Shown piece by piece: positions 44,921-52,265 of a DNA stretch of 64,000 bases. Below the pieces are notes generated by a model that saw nothing but the letters and a program-made list of their open reading frames with translations, made no database searches and was not told the origin of the DNA. The number at the start of each line of letters is the position of its first letter. The stretch's first letter is position 1. Source of the DNA: Methylotenera_A sp040387515 (GTDB taxonomy: Bacteria > Pseudomonadota > Gammaproteobacteria > Burkholderiales > Methylophilaceae); contig JAZKDP010000006.1 in assembly GCA_040387515.1 (NCBI GenBank), positions 94,718 through 158,717 on the forward strand. The letters run 5' to 3'. The position numbers and the translations under genes are program-made.

Positions 44921-45800
44921 ATCTTTTGTCAGTGATGAACTGCATATTTTTGTTCATCCACAATACATCTTATTGACCCATCTAAAACGCAAACTCAACT
45001 TAGGGTTTAAACAGCAGCTAATGCATCAGCAAGTGCTGAGTGTGGATTTATCTGAATCGTCTAATCAATGGGATGCGTTAAAAAATCATCTGACAGATGC
45101 TTTTAATAGAAATCAATGGCAAAACATTATTAAGCAAGGTATTGGTGCCAGAGTGATTGTATCCAGCCATTTTGCAAGATACGCCATTATTCCATGGAGT
45201 GTCGAATTGGCAGTAGAAAGCGAGCGTCAGGCTTTCATGCGCTATCGGTTCAATACCTTATTTGGCGATGCGGTAAAGACTTGGGATTTACGCATGAGTG
45301 AGCCCGACTTTGGACAGACAGCGGTTGCCAGCGGTATAGATTCCAAGTTGTTGATTGCACTACATGAAGTTTTAGCAACGGCCAATATAAGAGTTAACAG
45401 TATTTCGCCTTATTTGATGCAGGCTATCAACCAAAGCGTGCGTCAAATTAAACAGGCACAAATCAAGCAGCAGAAAATCAACCCAGACTTCTGGTTTGTA
45501 GTGGTTGAGTCAGAGCGTTTATGTTTCGCTTTGATTGAAAATGACGCATGGCGCCTAGTAAAAAATATCGCCGCAGAAGCGGATTTAAGCGAACAAATTA
45601 ATACTTTAATACAGCGGGAAATTGTAAATTGCAATGTCAACTCCACGTTGCCAGTGGTCATTTATCAGATGGATTCAGGCGCACATCCTGTTTTAAATGT
45701 TGCGAATTTTCCAACTATTAAAATCAAGTCGAATAGTTTTGAGCGCGCAGTAAATTTCCCAGAAACAGGTGTCAATAAATGGCTGGAAGCGCGAGTTTAA
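44901..45800 (+). CDS. PilM/MshI-like component of secretion machine
   Basis: A 299-residue cytoplasmic protein that starts with GTG at 44901 (GGAG eight bases upstream), inside the end of the ATPase gene. It has no membrane helix. The alternating beta/alpha pattern (RVIVSSHFARYAIIPW, FWFVVVESERLCFALIEND) recalls the actin-like fold of PilM, MshI and the GspL cytoplasmic domain. In type IV pilus and Msh systems such a protein links the PilN/PilO membrane pair to the ATPase. The assignment rests on position and general pattern, not on a strong motif. Confidence 0.65.
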   Translation: MLLRWFRSFVSDELHIFVHPQYILLTHLKRKLNLGFKQQLMHQQVLSVDLSESSNQWDALKNHLTDAFNRNQWQNIIKQGIGARVIVSSHFARYAIIPWSVELAVESERQAFMRYRFNTLFGDAVKTWDLRMSEPDFGQTAVASGIDSKLLIALHEVLATANIRVNSISPYLMQAINQSVRQIKQAQIKQQKINPDFWFVVVESERLCFALIENDAWRLVKNIAAEADLSEQINTLIQREIVNCNVNSTLPVVIYQMDSGAHPVLNVANFPTIKIKSNSFERAVNFPETGVNKWLEARV

Positions 45801-46324
45801 TGATGAGAACCGTTCAGTTAAATCATGCCTTCACTACAAAAAAAAGCACTGCATCGGCAATGTTACTGTTGGTTACAGGCTTGTTGATGTTGGTTGGATC
45901 TATTCTTTACTTTAAACAGATCTCTAATAAAACGCATCGTTTGGAGGCCGATATTGAGCAATTAACGCTTTCGAAAAATACGCGACCATCACTTAAAGTG
46001 AATAGCAAAGAGTATATGAAATCACGTGATGAAGTCGTTGCCGTGAACGCAGCAATCTCAGAAATCGTGATGCCGTGGACATCCATATTCAAGACATTGG
46101 AAGCGACAGATCGTGTCGATGTAAAGCTCATGTCAGTGGAGCCAAATATTAAAAAACAAACTTTACGCATGGATGCAGTGGCGATGGATGTTGACAGCAT
46201 GATGCGTTACGTCGATGACTTATCAAATCAAAAGATGCTCAAAAGCGTGACGTTGGTAACGCAACAAAGTGCCGATATTAATGGGCAGGCAGCAGTACAT
46301 TTTGTGGTGGAAGCGCGATGGTAA
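45800..46324 (+). CDS. PilN-like membrane component
   Basis: A 174-residue protein with a short cytoplasmic N-terminus, one membrane helix (about 20-42, SAMLLLVTGLLMLVGSILYF), a coiled-coil segment (HRLEADIEQLTLSK) and a periplasmic ferredoxin-like domain. That layout is shared by PilN and the C-terminal part of GspL. The start ATG at 45800 shares one base with the preceding stop (TAATG), a sign of translational coupling. Call based on layout and gene order. Confidence 0.65.
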   Translation: MMRTVQLNHAFTTKKSTASAMLLLVTGLLMLVGSILYFKQISNKTHRLEADIEQLTLSKNTRPSLKVNSKEYMKSRDEVVAVNAAISEIVMPWTSIFKTLEATDRVDVKLMSVEPNIKKQTLRMDAVAMDVDSMMRYVDDLSNQKMLKSVTLVTQQSADINGQAAVHFVVEARW

Positions 46325-46878
46325 AACAAGTTTCTGGAAATAACTCAAAGTTGCATTACAAGTTGCGGCAATTAGGCTGGCAGGGCGCAATTGGTTTGAT
46401 TTCTGTAGCAGTTAGCATTCTATTACTGTTATTCATTGCGCTTCCAAACGCTAAAAAAATGGATGGGCTAAAGATTAATCTAGCCGAATTGCAAGCCAAG
46501 ATTGCTGCGGGGCAGGTTAATGCTAAACCTGACAGCCAATTTGATGTGATTGCTAAATTGAATGCATTAACGCCAAAACAAGGTGAGGCAAACAAAAAGA
46601 TAGCGCAAATTTTGCATACTGCTACTGAGGCTGGTTTGACTACAGATAAAGTTGATTATGCTGCGCAGCCATATTCGGCCTCGTTAATTAAATATCAAAT
46701 TAAACTTCCTACGCAAGGAAGCTATATCCAAATTCGCCAATTTCTTAACAGTGTGCTGAATGTATTGCCAACGGTTGCACTAACGGATATTAAATTAAAG
46801 CGAGAGGATATTGGCAGCGATTTGATAGATGCTCACATCCAGTTCAATTTGTACGTTCGGAAAAATGAGAATGGATGA
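46318..46878 (+). CDS. PilO/GspM-like membrane component
   Basis: This 186-residue protein has one membrane helix (about 23-42, GAIGLISVAVSILLLLFIAL), a coiled coil (about 46-65) and a periplasmic domain with the pattern GLTTDKVDYAAQP ... YQIKLPTQGSYIQIRQFLNSVLNVLPTVALTDIKL. That pattern matches PilO-type proteins, which pair with PilN in the alignment complex. It overlaps the preceding gene by seven bases and the next by four. Confidence 0.7.
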   Translation: MVKQVSGNNSKLHYKLRQLGWQGAIGLISVAVSILLLLFIALPNAKKMDGLKINLAELQAKIAAGQVNAKPDSQFDVIAKLNALTPKQGEANKKIAQILHTATEAGLTTDKVDYAAQPYSASLIKYQIKLPTQGSYIQIRQFLNSVLNVLPTVALTDIKLKREDIGSDLIDAHIQFNLYVRKNENG

Positions 46879-47399
46879 TTGATAACACTATGCAAATGAT
46901 AAAGAAAAACTTGCTCTGGATACTGCTGCTATTAACGCTGGCAGCTTGTTTTTATGTTGCCCAGCAAGGCGATGGCACTAATCATGCTAATGATGTGATT
47001 GTGCTGTCACGCTTCGAATCTAAACATATAAATAGAGATGAAAACGGTAAAAAGGCTAAGCAAGTGATACAAGCTTCATCGCAATTACTCAGGGCTCAGT
47101 TGACTGATGATCCCAAAAATATTTTTACTGCATTTGTTTCTGATGCCGAACTGCAACAACTAAATGTAGAAAAACTGGTTGAAGCACCACCAAACAATCC
47201 TTTTATTTTTGCGGGAAAGTTGGTGGATGACGGGAAAATAATTGTTTTTTTGATGGATGCACAGAAAAACTATTCTGTTGTGACGGGCGATATCTTAGAA
47301 GAGGTTTGGCAAGTGAAGTCTATTGTCCCTCCCATGATGACAATCAGATATTTACCGTTAAAAATTGATATGCAGTTGCAAATTGGAGCATTAAGTTGA
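46875..47399 (+). CDS. PilP/MshK-like periplasmic component
   Basis: A 174-residue protein with an N-terminal hydrophobic segment (LLWILLLLTLAACFYVA) that could be a membrane anchor. A lipobox-like LAAC is present but is not followed by a usual +2 residue. The C-terminal part (FIFAGKLVDDGKIIVFLMDAQKNYSVVTGDILEEVWQVKSI) resembles the small beta domain of PilP, MshK and the GspC HR domain, which contacts the secretin. It lies just before the secretin gene, as such genes do. Overlaps of four bases occur at both ends. Confidence 0.65.
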   Translation: MIDNTMQMIKKNLLWILLLLTLAACFYVAQQGDGTNHANDVIVLSRFESKHINRDENGKKAKQVIQASSQLLRAQLTDDPKNIFTAFVSDAELQQLNVEKLVEAPPNNPFIFAGKLVDDGKIIVFLMDAQKNYSVVTGDILEEVWQVKSIVPPMMTIRYLPLKIDMQLQIGALS

Positions 47400-49399
47400 G
47401 TTTATATTTATTTCAAATTTCTAAAAAGATTGTAAGAAACAAAGTTTCAATTTTGCTATCTGCAATGTTGCTGACGAGTTGTACTGCGTTGAATAGTCAT
47501 CAGGAAAGTTTCATTCAAGGGAGCGCAGCATATGAATCAGCCCGGCAATTAATTAGTAGCGGTGATACTGAAGCCGGTATCAATAAACTTAAGCAATTGA
47601 CTGAGATGTATCCAGACAATCCTCAGTATCGCAGCATGCTGAAAGTACAACAAGATCTGCAAATGGCGGGTTTGCTAAAGCAAGCAGATACCCAATTACA
47701 GCAAGGCTTATTTGATGAGGCTGAATTAAACTATAAAAAAGTGTTAGAGCTAAGTCCTGATAATCAACGCGCAGAAGATGGATTGCTTAAGCTGAGCCTA
47801 TCGCAGAATCATGCCATGATGCTGGCGAATGCGCAGGGTGCGTTTGATAAAAACGATGATGATACTGCCCAAAATTTACTTAGAGGAATTTTGGCAGAAA
47901 ATGCCAACCAAGAAGCCGCCAGAGTATTGTTTGAGAAGATAGAAAATAGGCGCATTGCCAAAATGAATGCAGTGCCGCAAATTAAATCCGCCTTCAAAAA
48001 ACCGATAACGCTTGAGTTTAAGAATGTGCCGATTAAATCAGTATTCGAGTTTATTGGCAGGGCGGCTAATATCAATTTTTCATATGACCAAGAGTTACGT
48101 GAGGATCAAAGAACCAGTATTTTTGTACGTAATATTTCGATTGAAGATGCCATTCAAGTCATCTTAACGACGAATCAATTAAGCAAAAAAATACTAAACG
48201 ACAATACTCTGCTTATTTACCCAGTGAGCCGTAGCCAAGAATATCAAGAGTTATTTGTGCGTAGCTTTTACTTGAACAGCATGGACGCTAAACGCGCCAT
48301 GAATATGATTAAAACTGTTGTTAAGTCTAAAGATATTTATATTGACGAAAAACTGAATACATTAGTGATGCGTGACACTGCCGAAGCGATTCAGATTGCC
48401 GAAAAGTTAATCGCGTCACAAGATATGATTGAGCCTGAAGTCATGCTTGAGGTGGAAGTGATGGAGGTGAATCGAAAAAGTTTAGAGAATATCGGTGTGC
48501 GTTATCCATCGCAAATTAGTCTAGGTGTGCAAGGTAATTCTAGTACAAGCAATGGTGTAGCAAACTCGACACCAGGTAGATTAACGCTTACTGAGCTTAA
48601 GAATTTTAATTCTGGTCTTGGCGTATTTACCATTAGCGACCCCGCATTGGTATTAAACCTATTGCAACAAGATACAGACACCAATCTATTGGCTAATCCA
48701 CAGATTCGGGTCAAGAATCGTGTAAAAGCCAAGATTCATGTTGGAGATAAAATACCAATATTGACCAGTGTGGCAAATGCGACAGGCTTTGTTTCGCAGA
48801 CAGTGAGTTATATCGATGTAGGGATAAAACTAGATGTTGAGCCAACGATTCTATTGCAAGATCAAGTCAGTATTAAGGTTGGCTTGGAGGTTAGTAATGT
48901 AACGGATCAAGTGCGGACGGATTCTGGGGTGCTGGCCTACACCATCGGTAGCCGCAACGCCAACACAACGCTGCAATTAAAAAATGGCGAAACCCAAATA
49001 TTGGCAGGCTTGTTTAGAGATGATAGCCAGAATATTTCTAATAAGGTACCTGGCTTATCTAAATTGCCATTTATTGGCAGGCTGTTTTCAGATAAAAATA
49101 ATGATAAACGCAAAAATGAAATCGTCTTACTCATCACGCCGCGCATTCTGCATAATATTGCGCCTGCAAATGCTGTTTACACCAGTTTTCCATCCGGGAT
49201 TAATCACGCAGTAAGTGGTCGTGGCGGCAGGCAAGCTGAGGCTATTGCACCAGCAAATAGTCAACCTGCAGAAGCGCCTGTAAAAACGCCACAAAGTATA
49301 CAAAATGAACGTAGTCAAATGGATCAAGGCTTTGCAGACCAGATATTGCAACCGCCTGTTGAGTATGAGGATTCTAACAAGTTAAGAGAGAATCCCTAA
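47396..49399 (+). CDS. TPR-containing secretin lipoprotein, GspD/MshL-like
   Basis: A 667-residue outer-membrane secretin of unusual build. It has a lipobox (MLLTSC, Cys29), then three or so TPR-like repeats (about 38-190, GDTEAGINKLKQLTEMYPDNPQY and FDEAELNYKKVLELSPDNQRAEDG). A secretin N0-like domain (ITLEFKNVPIKSVFEFIGRAANINF), an N1 domain (VRSFYLNSMDAKRAMNMIKTV) and the C-terminal gate (VMLEVEVMEVNRKSLENIG ... LANPQIRVKNRVKAKIHVGDKIPI ... LKNGETQILAGLFRDD) follow. The TPR part may replace a separate pilotin or TPR partner (PilF). It starts with TTG, overlapping the previous gene by four bases. Confidence 0.9.
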   Translation: MSLYLFQISKKIVRNKVSILLSAMLLTSCTALNSHQESFIQGSAAYESARQLISSGDTEAGINKLKQLTEMYPDNPQYRSMLKVQQDLQMAGLLKQADTQLQQGLFDEAELNYKKVLELSPDNQRAEDGLLKLSLSQNHAMMLANAQGAFDKNDDDTAQNLLRGILAENANQEAARVLFEKIENRRIAKMNAVPQIKSAFKKPITLEFKNVPIKSVFEFIGRAANINFSYDQELREDQRTSIFVRNISIEDAIQVILTTNQLSKKILNDNTLLIYPVSRSQEYQELFVRSFYLNSMDAKRAMNMIKTVVKSKDIYIDEKLNTLVMRDTAEAIQIAEKLIASQDMIEPEVMLEVEVMEVNRKSLENIGVRYPSQISLGVQGNSSTSNGVANSTPGRLTLTELKNFNSGLGVFTISDPALVLNLLQQDTDTNLLANPQIRVKNRVKAKIHVGDKIPILTSVANATGFVSQTVSYIDVGIKLDVEPTILLQDQVSIKVGLEVSNVTDQVRTDSGVLAYTIGSRNANTTLQLKNGETQILAGLFRDDSQNISNKVPGLSKLPFIGRLFSDKNNDKRKNEIVLLITPRILHNIAPANAVYTSFPSGINHAVSGRGGRQAEAIAPANSQPAEAPVKTPQSIQNERSQMDQGFADQILQPPVEYEDSNKLRENP

Positions 49400-49885
49400 G
49401 TGCGCGTGCAAGCCAAAAAACACACTGGGTTTACGTTGATTGAATTACTGGTTTCATTGGTTCTATTGGCCATGTTGATTTCCGCCGCTGCACCACTGAC
49501 GCAACTAACCGCTAAACGTAACAAGGAACAAGAGCTAAAAAAATCCTTGTGGCAAATGCGGGATGCAATTGATGCATATAAACAGGCTTCAGATGATGGC
49601 TTAATCAAGAAATCTGCTGATGAATCAGGTTATCCAGAATCGCTACAGAAACTAGTCATCGGCGTTGAAAATATTCAGGATCCAAAAAAACGTAAGATTT
49701 ACTTTATGCGCAGAATTCCGCGTGATCCGTTCTCAACAGATGCTGAGTTATCCGCAGCAGAAACGTGGGCCCAGAGAAGTTATCGAAGCTCTTTTGAAAC
49801 GCCAGAAGCAGGGGAGGATGTCTACGACGTACATTCGCTTTCTAAAGAAATCGGTATTAACCAACAACCGTATAGCGAATGGTAA
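49400..49885 (+). CDS. Pseudopilin, second
   Basis: A 161-residue pseudopilin with a short leader (cleavage HTG-FTLIELLVSLVLLAMLI; Glu5 present) and a GspG/H-like globular part: LWQMRDAIDAYKQASDDGL, YPESLQKLV, and RRIPRDPFS. It starts with GTG immediately after the secretin stop. It is shorter and lacks the GspG calcium loop, so it is probably a minor pseudopilin. Confidence 0.87.
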   Translation: MRVQAKKHTGFTLIELLVSLVLLAMLISAAAPLTQLTAKRNKEQELKKSLWQMRDAIDAYKQASDDGLIKKSADESGYPESLQKLVIGVENIQDPKKRKIYFMRRIPRDPFSTDAELSAAETWAQRSYRSSFETPEAGEDVYDVHSLSKEIGINQQPYSEW

Positions 49886-50286
49886 TGAAAACCAGTATTT
49901 TAAAAAACAGCACTTTAAAAAAAGGCTTTACCTTAATAGAAATATTGGTCGTATTGGCCATTATTGCCACGCTACTAAGTCTTGTCGCACCTCGATATTT
50001 TGATGTCATTAGTCAATCTAAAGAAACTACGCTTAAACACGATTTAATCATTATGCGCGATGCAATTGATAAGTTTTACAGTGACAGAAATATATATCCA
50101 GAGTCGCTTGAGGAATTAGTACAGTTTAAATATCTTCGTGCCGTTCCTGAAGATCCTATCACTGAAAGTACATCCACTTGGGTGCTCGTGCCGCCATCGG
50201 ATGTAGAGGCTAAAGGTGCTTTATATGATATCTACAGCGGTGCAACTGAAATTGCGTCAGATGGGACTCAATATGCCGATTGGTAA
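49885..50286 (+). CDS. Pseudopilin, third
   Basis: A 133-residue pseudopilin with cleavage site KKG-FTLIEILVVLAIIATLLS (Glu5 present), followed by LIIMRDAIDKFYSDRNIYPESLEELV and the C-terminal ALYDIYSGATEIASDG. The pattern is close to that of its neighbour. Its ATG at 49885 shares a base with the stop of the previous gene (TAATG). Probably a minor pseudopilin of the tip or shaft. Confidence 0.87.
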   Translation: MKTSILKNSTLKKGFTLIEILVVLAIIATLLSLVAPRYFDVISQSKETTLKHDLIIMRDAIDKFYSDRNIYPESLEELVQFKYLRAVPEDPITESTSTWVLVPPSDVEAKGALYDIYSGATEIASDGTQYADW

Positions 50287-50758
50287 AAGTGCATCTAAAC
50301 AAACAGGGTTCATATTGCTTGGTTTGCTGGTGCTAATATTGATTGCAGGCTTTGCATTAACGCAAGCCAGCACAAAATGGAGTGACGCTAGAAAACGTGA
50401 AAGAGAACAAGAGCTACTTAAAGTTGGTGATGTAATTAGAAATGCTATTGGACATTATTACAATCAAACGCCAGGCGTTGTAAAACAATACCCACCCAAC
50501 TTAGAGACATTATTAAAAGATGATCGCTTTCCAGTGCCCAAGCGCTATCTGCGCAAAGTGTATCTAGATCCAATCACACAACGAGAGGGTTGGGGAATTT
50601 TAGAGGCGCCGAGTGGGGGAGTAATGGGCGTTTATAGTTTATCGGCAGATGCACCCTATAAAACTAAAGGCTTTAGACCGATTTACCAACATTTTGAAAA
50701 TAGAAAATATTACGGTGAATGGTATTTTGCTTATGTTGAGTCACCAGTTCAACAATAG
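50273..50758 (+). CDS. Pseudopilin-like protein lacking Glu5
   Basis: A 161-residue protein with a pseudopilin-type start: QTG-FILLGLLVLILIAGFAL. After the Gly-Phe cleavage point, position 5 is Gly, not the usual Glu. The globular domain (GDVIRNAIGHYYNQTPGVVKQYPPNLETLL, RYLRKVYLDPITQREGWGIL) is clearly related to the two preceding pseudopilins. Loss of Glu5 is known for the tip pseudopilin GspK, which may hint at a tip position; GspK is much larger. The ATG at 50273 overlaps the previous gene by 14 bases. It is the last gene of the cluster. Confidence 0.82.
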   Translation: MPIGKSASKQTGFILLGLLVLILIAGFALTQASTKWSDARKREREQELLKVGDVIRNAIGHYYNQTPGVVKQYPPNLETLLKDDRFPVPKRYLRKVYLDPITQREGWGILEAPSGGVMGVYSLSADAPYKTKGFRPIYQHFENRKYYGEWYFAYVESPVQQ

Positions 50759-50845
50759 ATGATAGTTATCGTAGAGTTTTTATGTGCGAGTAAAGTTAAA
50801 TGCTCAATTCACTAATCAACATATTGATAATCAAGAATTATTATT

Positions 50846-51070
50846 ATGAGTAAAACGCCCATACATATAGTGCAAGTAGATATTTCACATATTGCCAGTG
50901 AAGTTAAAAAGCACGGGTTTTATTCCTCATATTGCGATAGTTTTTCGCATGGCGCGAGCAATCATAATGAATTGATTTTAATGATTAAAGTGCTGGCTAA
51001 AAATGCTAATTTAAAAGTGAGTTTCAATGTAACAGAAAGTATTTGTATCTTTGAGGTGCTGGTTGATTAA
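50846..51070 (+). CDS. Small uncharacterised protein
   Basis: A 74-residue frame with no signal peptide or membrane helix. It has mixed hydrophobic and polar sequence with one Cys in the SYCDSF part and one near the end, and no family I recognise. No clear Shine-Dalgarno sequence precedes the ATG. It follows the pseudopilin cluster by 87 bases and may be a leftover of that locus or an independent small gene. The 227 bases after it, up to the tRNA, show nothing I can name. Confidence 0.45.
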   Translation: MSKTPIHIVQVDISHIASEVKKHGFYSSYCDSFSHGASNHNELILMIKVLAKNANLKVSFNVTESICIFEVLVD

Positions 51071-51297
51071 AGCTTTAAAGATTTAATCAAATCCTATTAG
51101 TTACGGTGTGTTGCATTCAAATAAAACAGCTTATTGGCAACCATTGATGGAATCAGTCCAAGGGTAGAGAATATAGTAATTTTTTATGAAGAGTCAGAAT
51201 CTGACGTTTATGACTGGGTGTGTTTGATGTGGTAAAGATGATTTTCTAACTTGATATAAGTATTGGATTTAACACCTATATTTGCCAACAATAAAGT

Positions 51298-51373
51298 TGG
51301 CGTCCCCACGGGGATTCGAACCCCGGTCGCCTCCGTGAAAGGGAGGTGTCCTAGGCCTCTAGACGATGGGGAC
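51298..51373 (-). tRNA. tRNA-Glu (UUC)
   Basis: A 76-nt cloverleaf is read on the minus strand, with 5' GTCCCCA paired to 3' TGGGGAC, G discriminator and encoded CCA. The anticodon stem CCTCC/GGAGG has loop CTTTCAC (anticodon TTC), and the T-arm carries GGTTCGAATCC. It closely resembles E. coli tRNA-Glu. Confidence 0.96.
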
Positions 51374-51472
51374 ATAGAGGTAAATTATACTAAAAAAGCA
51401 TGCTAATTTAAACAAAAAATTAGCATTAAATCCATGCTGCAATATCTCAGCTATTTCTCAATTACTATTTCT

Positions 51473-51548
<76 letters not shown>

Positions 51549-51664
51549 AAAAATCCACTTACTACAGCAGCTGAGTTAACCTTGATTTAAGCGCCAACTC
51601 AACGAAGGCGCAATATTAAAGATGGGCAGGTTAATTGTCAACGCATTTTTGCCCTAAAGTGTAA

Positions 51665-52129
51665 TTAACCGCGTGTATTGCTTTGTGATTCGAATTGTAA
51701 TAAATCAACTTTAGGCAAAGGTTGCCAACCAGCTTTGCGATGTTCTGCAATAACGTTAGTAAATATTCCGCCACGCACATAAAATTTGGCGGTTACGCGA
51801 ATGAATTTTGGCTGTGTGGATGCTACTAAGTCATCTAAGATACGGTTGGTAACGGCTTCATGAAAACAGCCTTCATTGCGAAATGAAACGATATACAGTT
51901 TTAAACTCTTTAACTCTACACAAAGCCGATCTGGAATGTAATCCAAATAAATAACTGCAAAATCTGGCTGGCCTGTTTTAGGACAAAGACAAGTAAACTC
52001 GGGAATCTCCATATGAATATGAAAATCACGATTGGGGTTAGGGTTAGGGAATGTTTCAAGTGCTTTAGAGGGTTGTGCGCTTGAATCGCCCAATATGGTG
52101 ACGTTTTCGTGCAACTCAGTGCTAGACAT
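51665..52129 (-). CDS. queF: NADPH-dependent preQ0 reductase QueF
   Basis: A 154-residue, single-domain (YkvM-type) QueF. It reduces 7-cyano-7-deazaguanine (preQ0) to preQ1 in queuosine synthesis. The active-site segment FTCLCPKTGQPDFA holds the nucleophile Cys49 and Asp56. The QueF motif ELKSLKLY (72-79) binds NADPH, and FRNEGCFHE carries the Glu-His pair. The ATG at 52129 is chosen because AGGAAAG lies ahead and the family begins there; the frame extends 25 codons upstream. No other queuosine gene is in the window. It is transcribed away from smc. Confidence 0.95.
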   Translation of the reverse strand: MSSTELHENVTILGDSSAQPSKALETFPNPNPNRDFHIHMEIPEFTCLCPKTGQPDFAVIYLDYIPDRLCVELKSLKLYIVSFRNEGCFHEAVTNRILDDLVASTQPKFIRVTAKFYVRGGIFTNVIAEHRKAGWQPLPKVDLLQFESQSNTRG

Positions 52130-52265
52130 AATGGCTTTCCTATCAAATAATAGCGCTATTATAAAAGGCTTCTTAGAAAAACACATGTATAAAGTAAAGC
52201 ACATATAAAACCAGTTAATACCTTAATAAAACCAAACTATTTAATCTAAACCATTACACTCACTT

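Noticed and set aside
41518..50758. Standard gsp gene symbols for the whole cluster
   Set aside because: Only the G, F, E and D-type proteins are clear; the four middle genes look more like PilM/N/O/P and several classical Gsp genes are absent.
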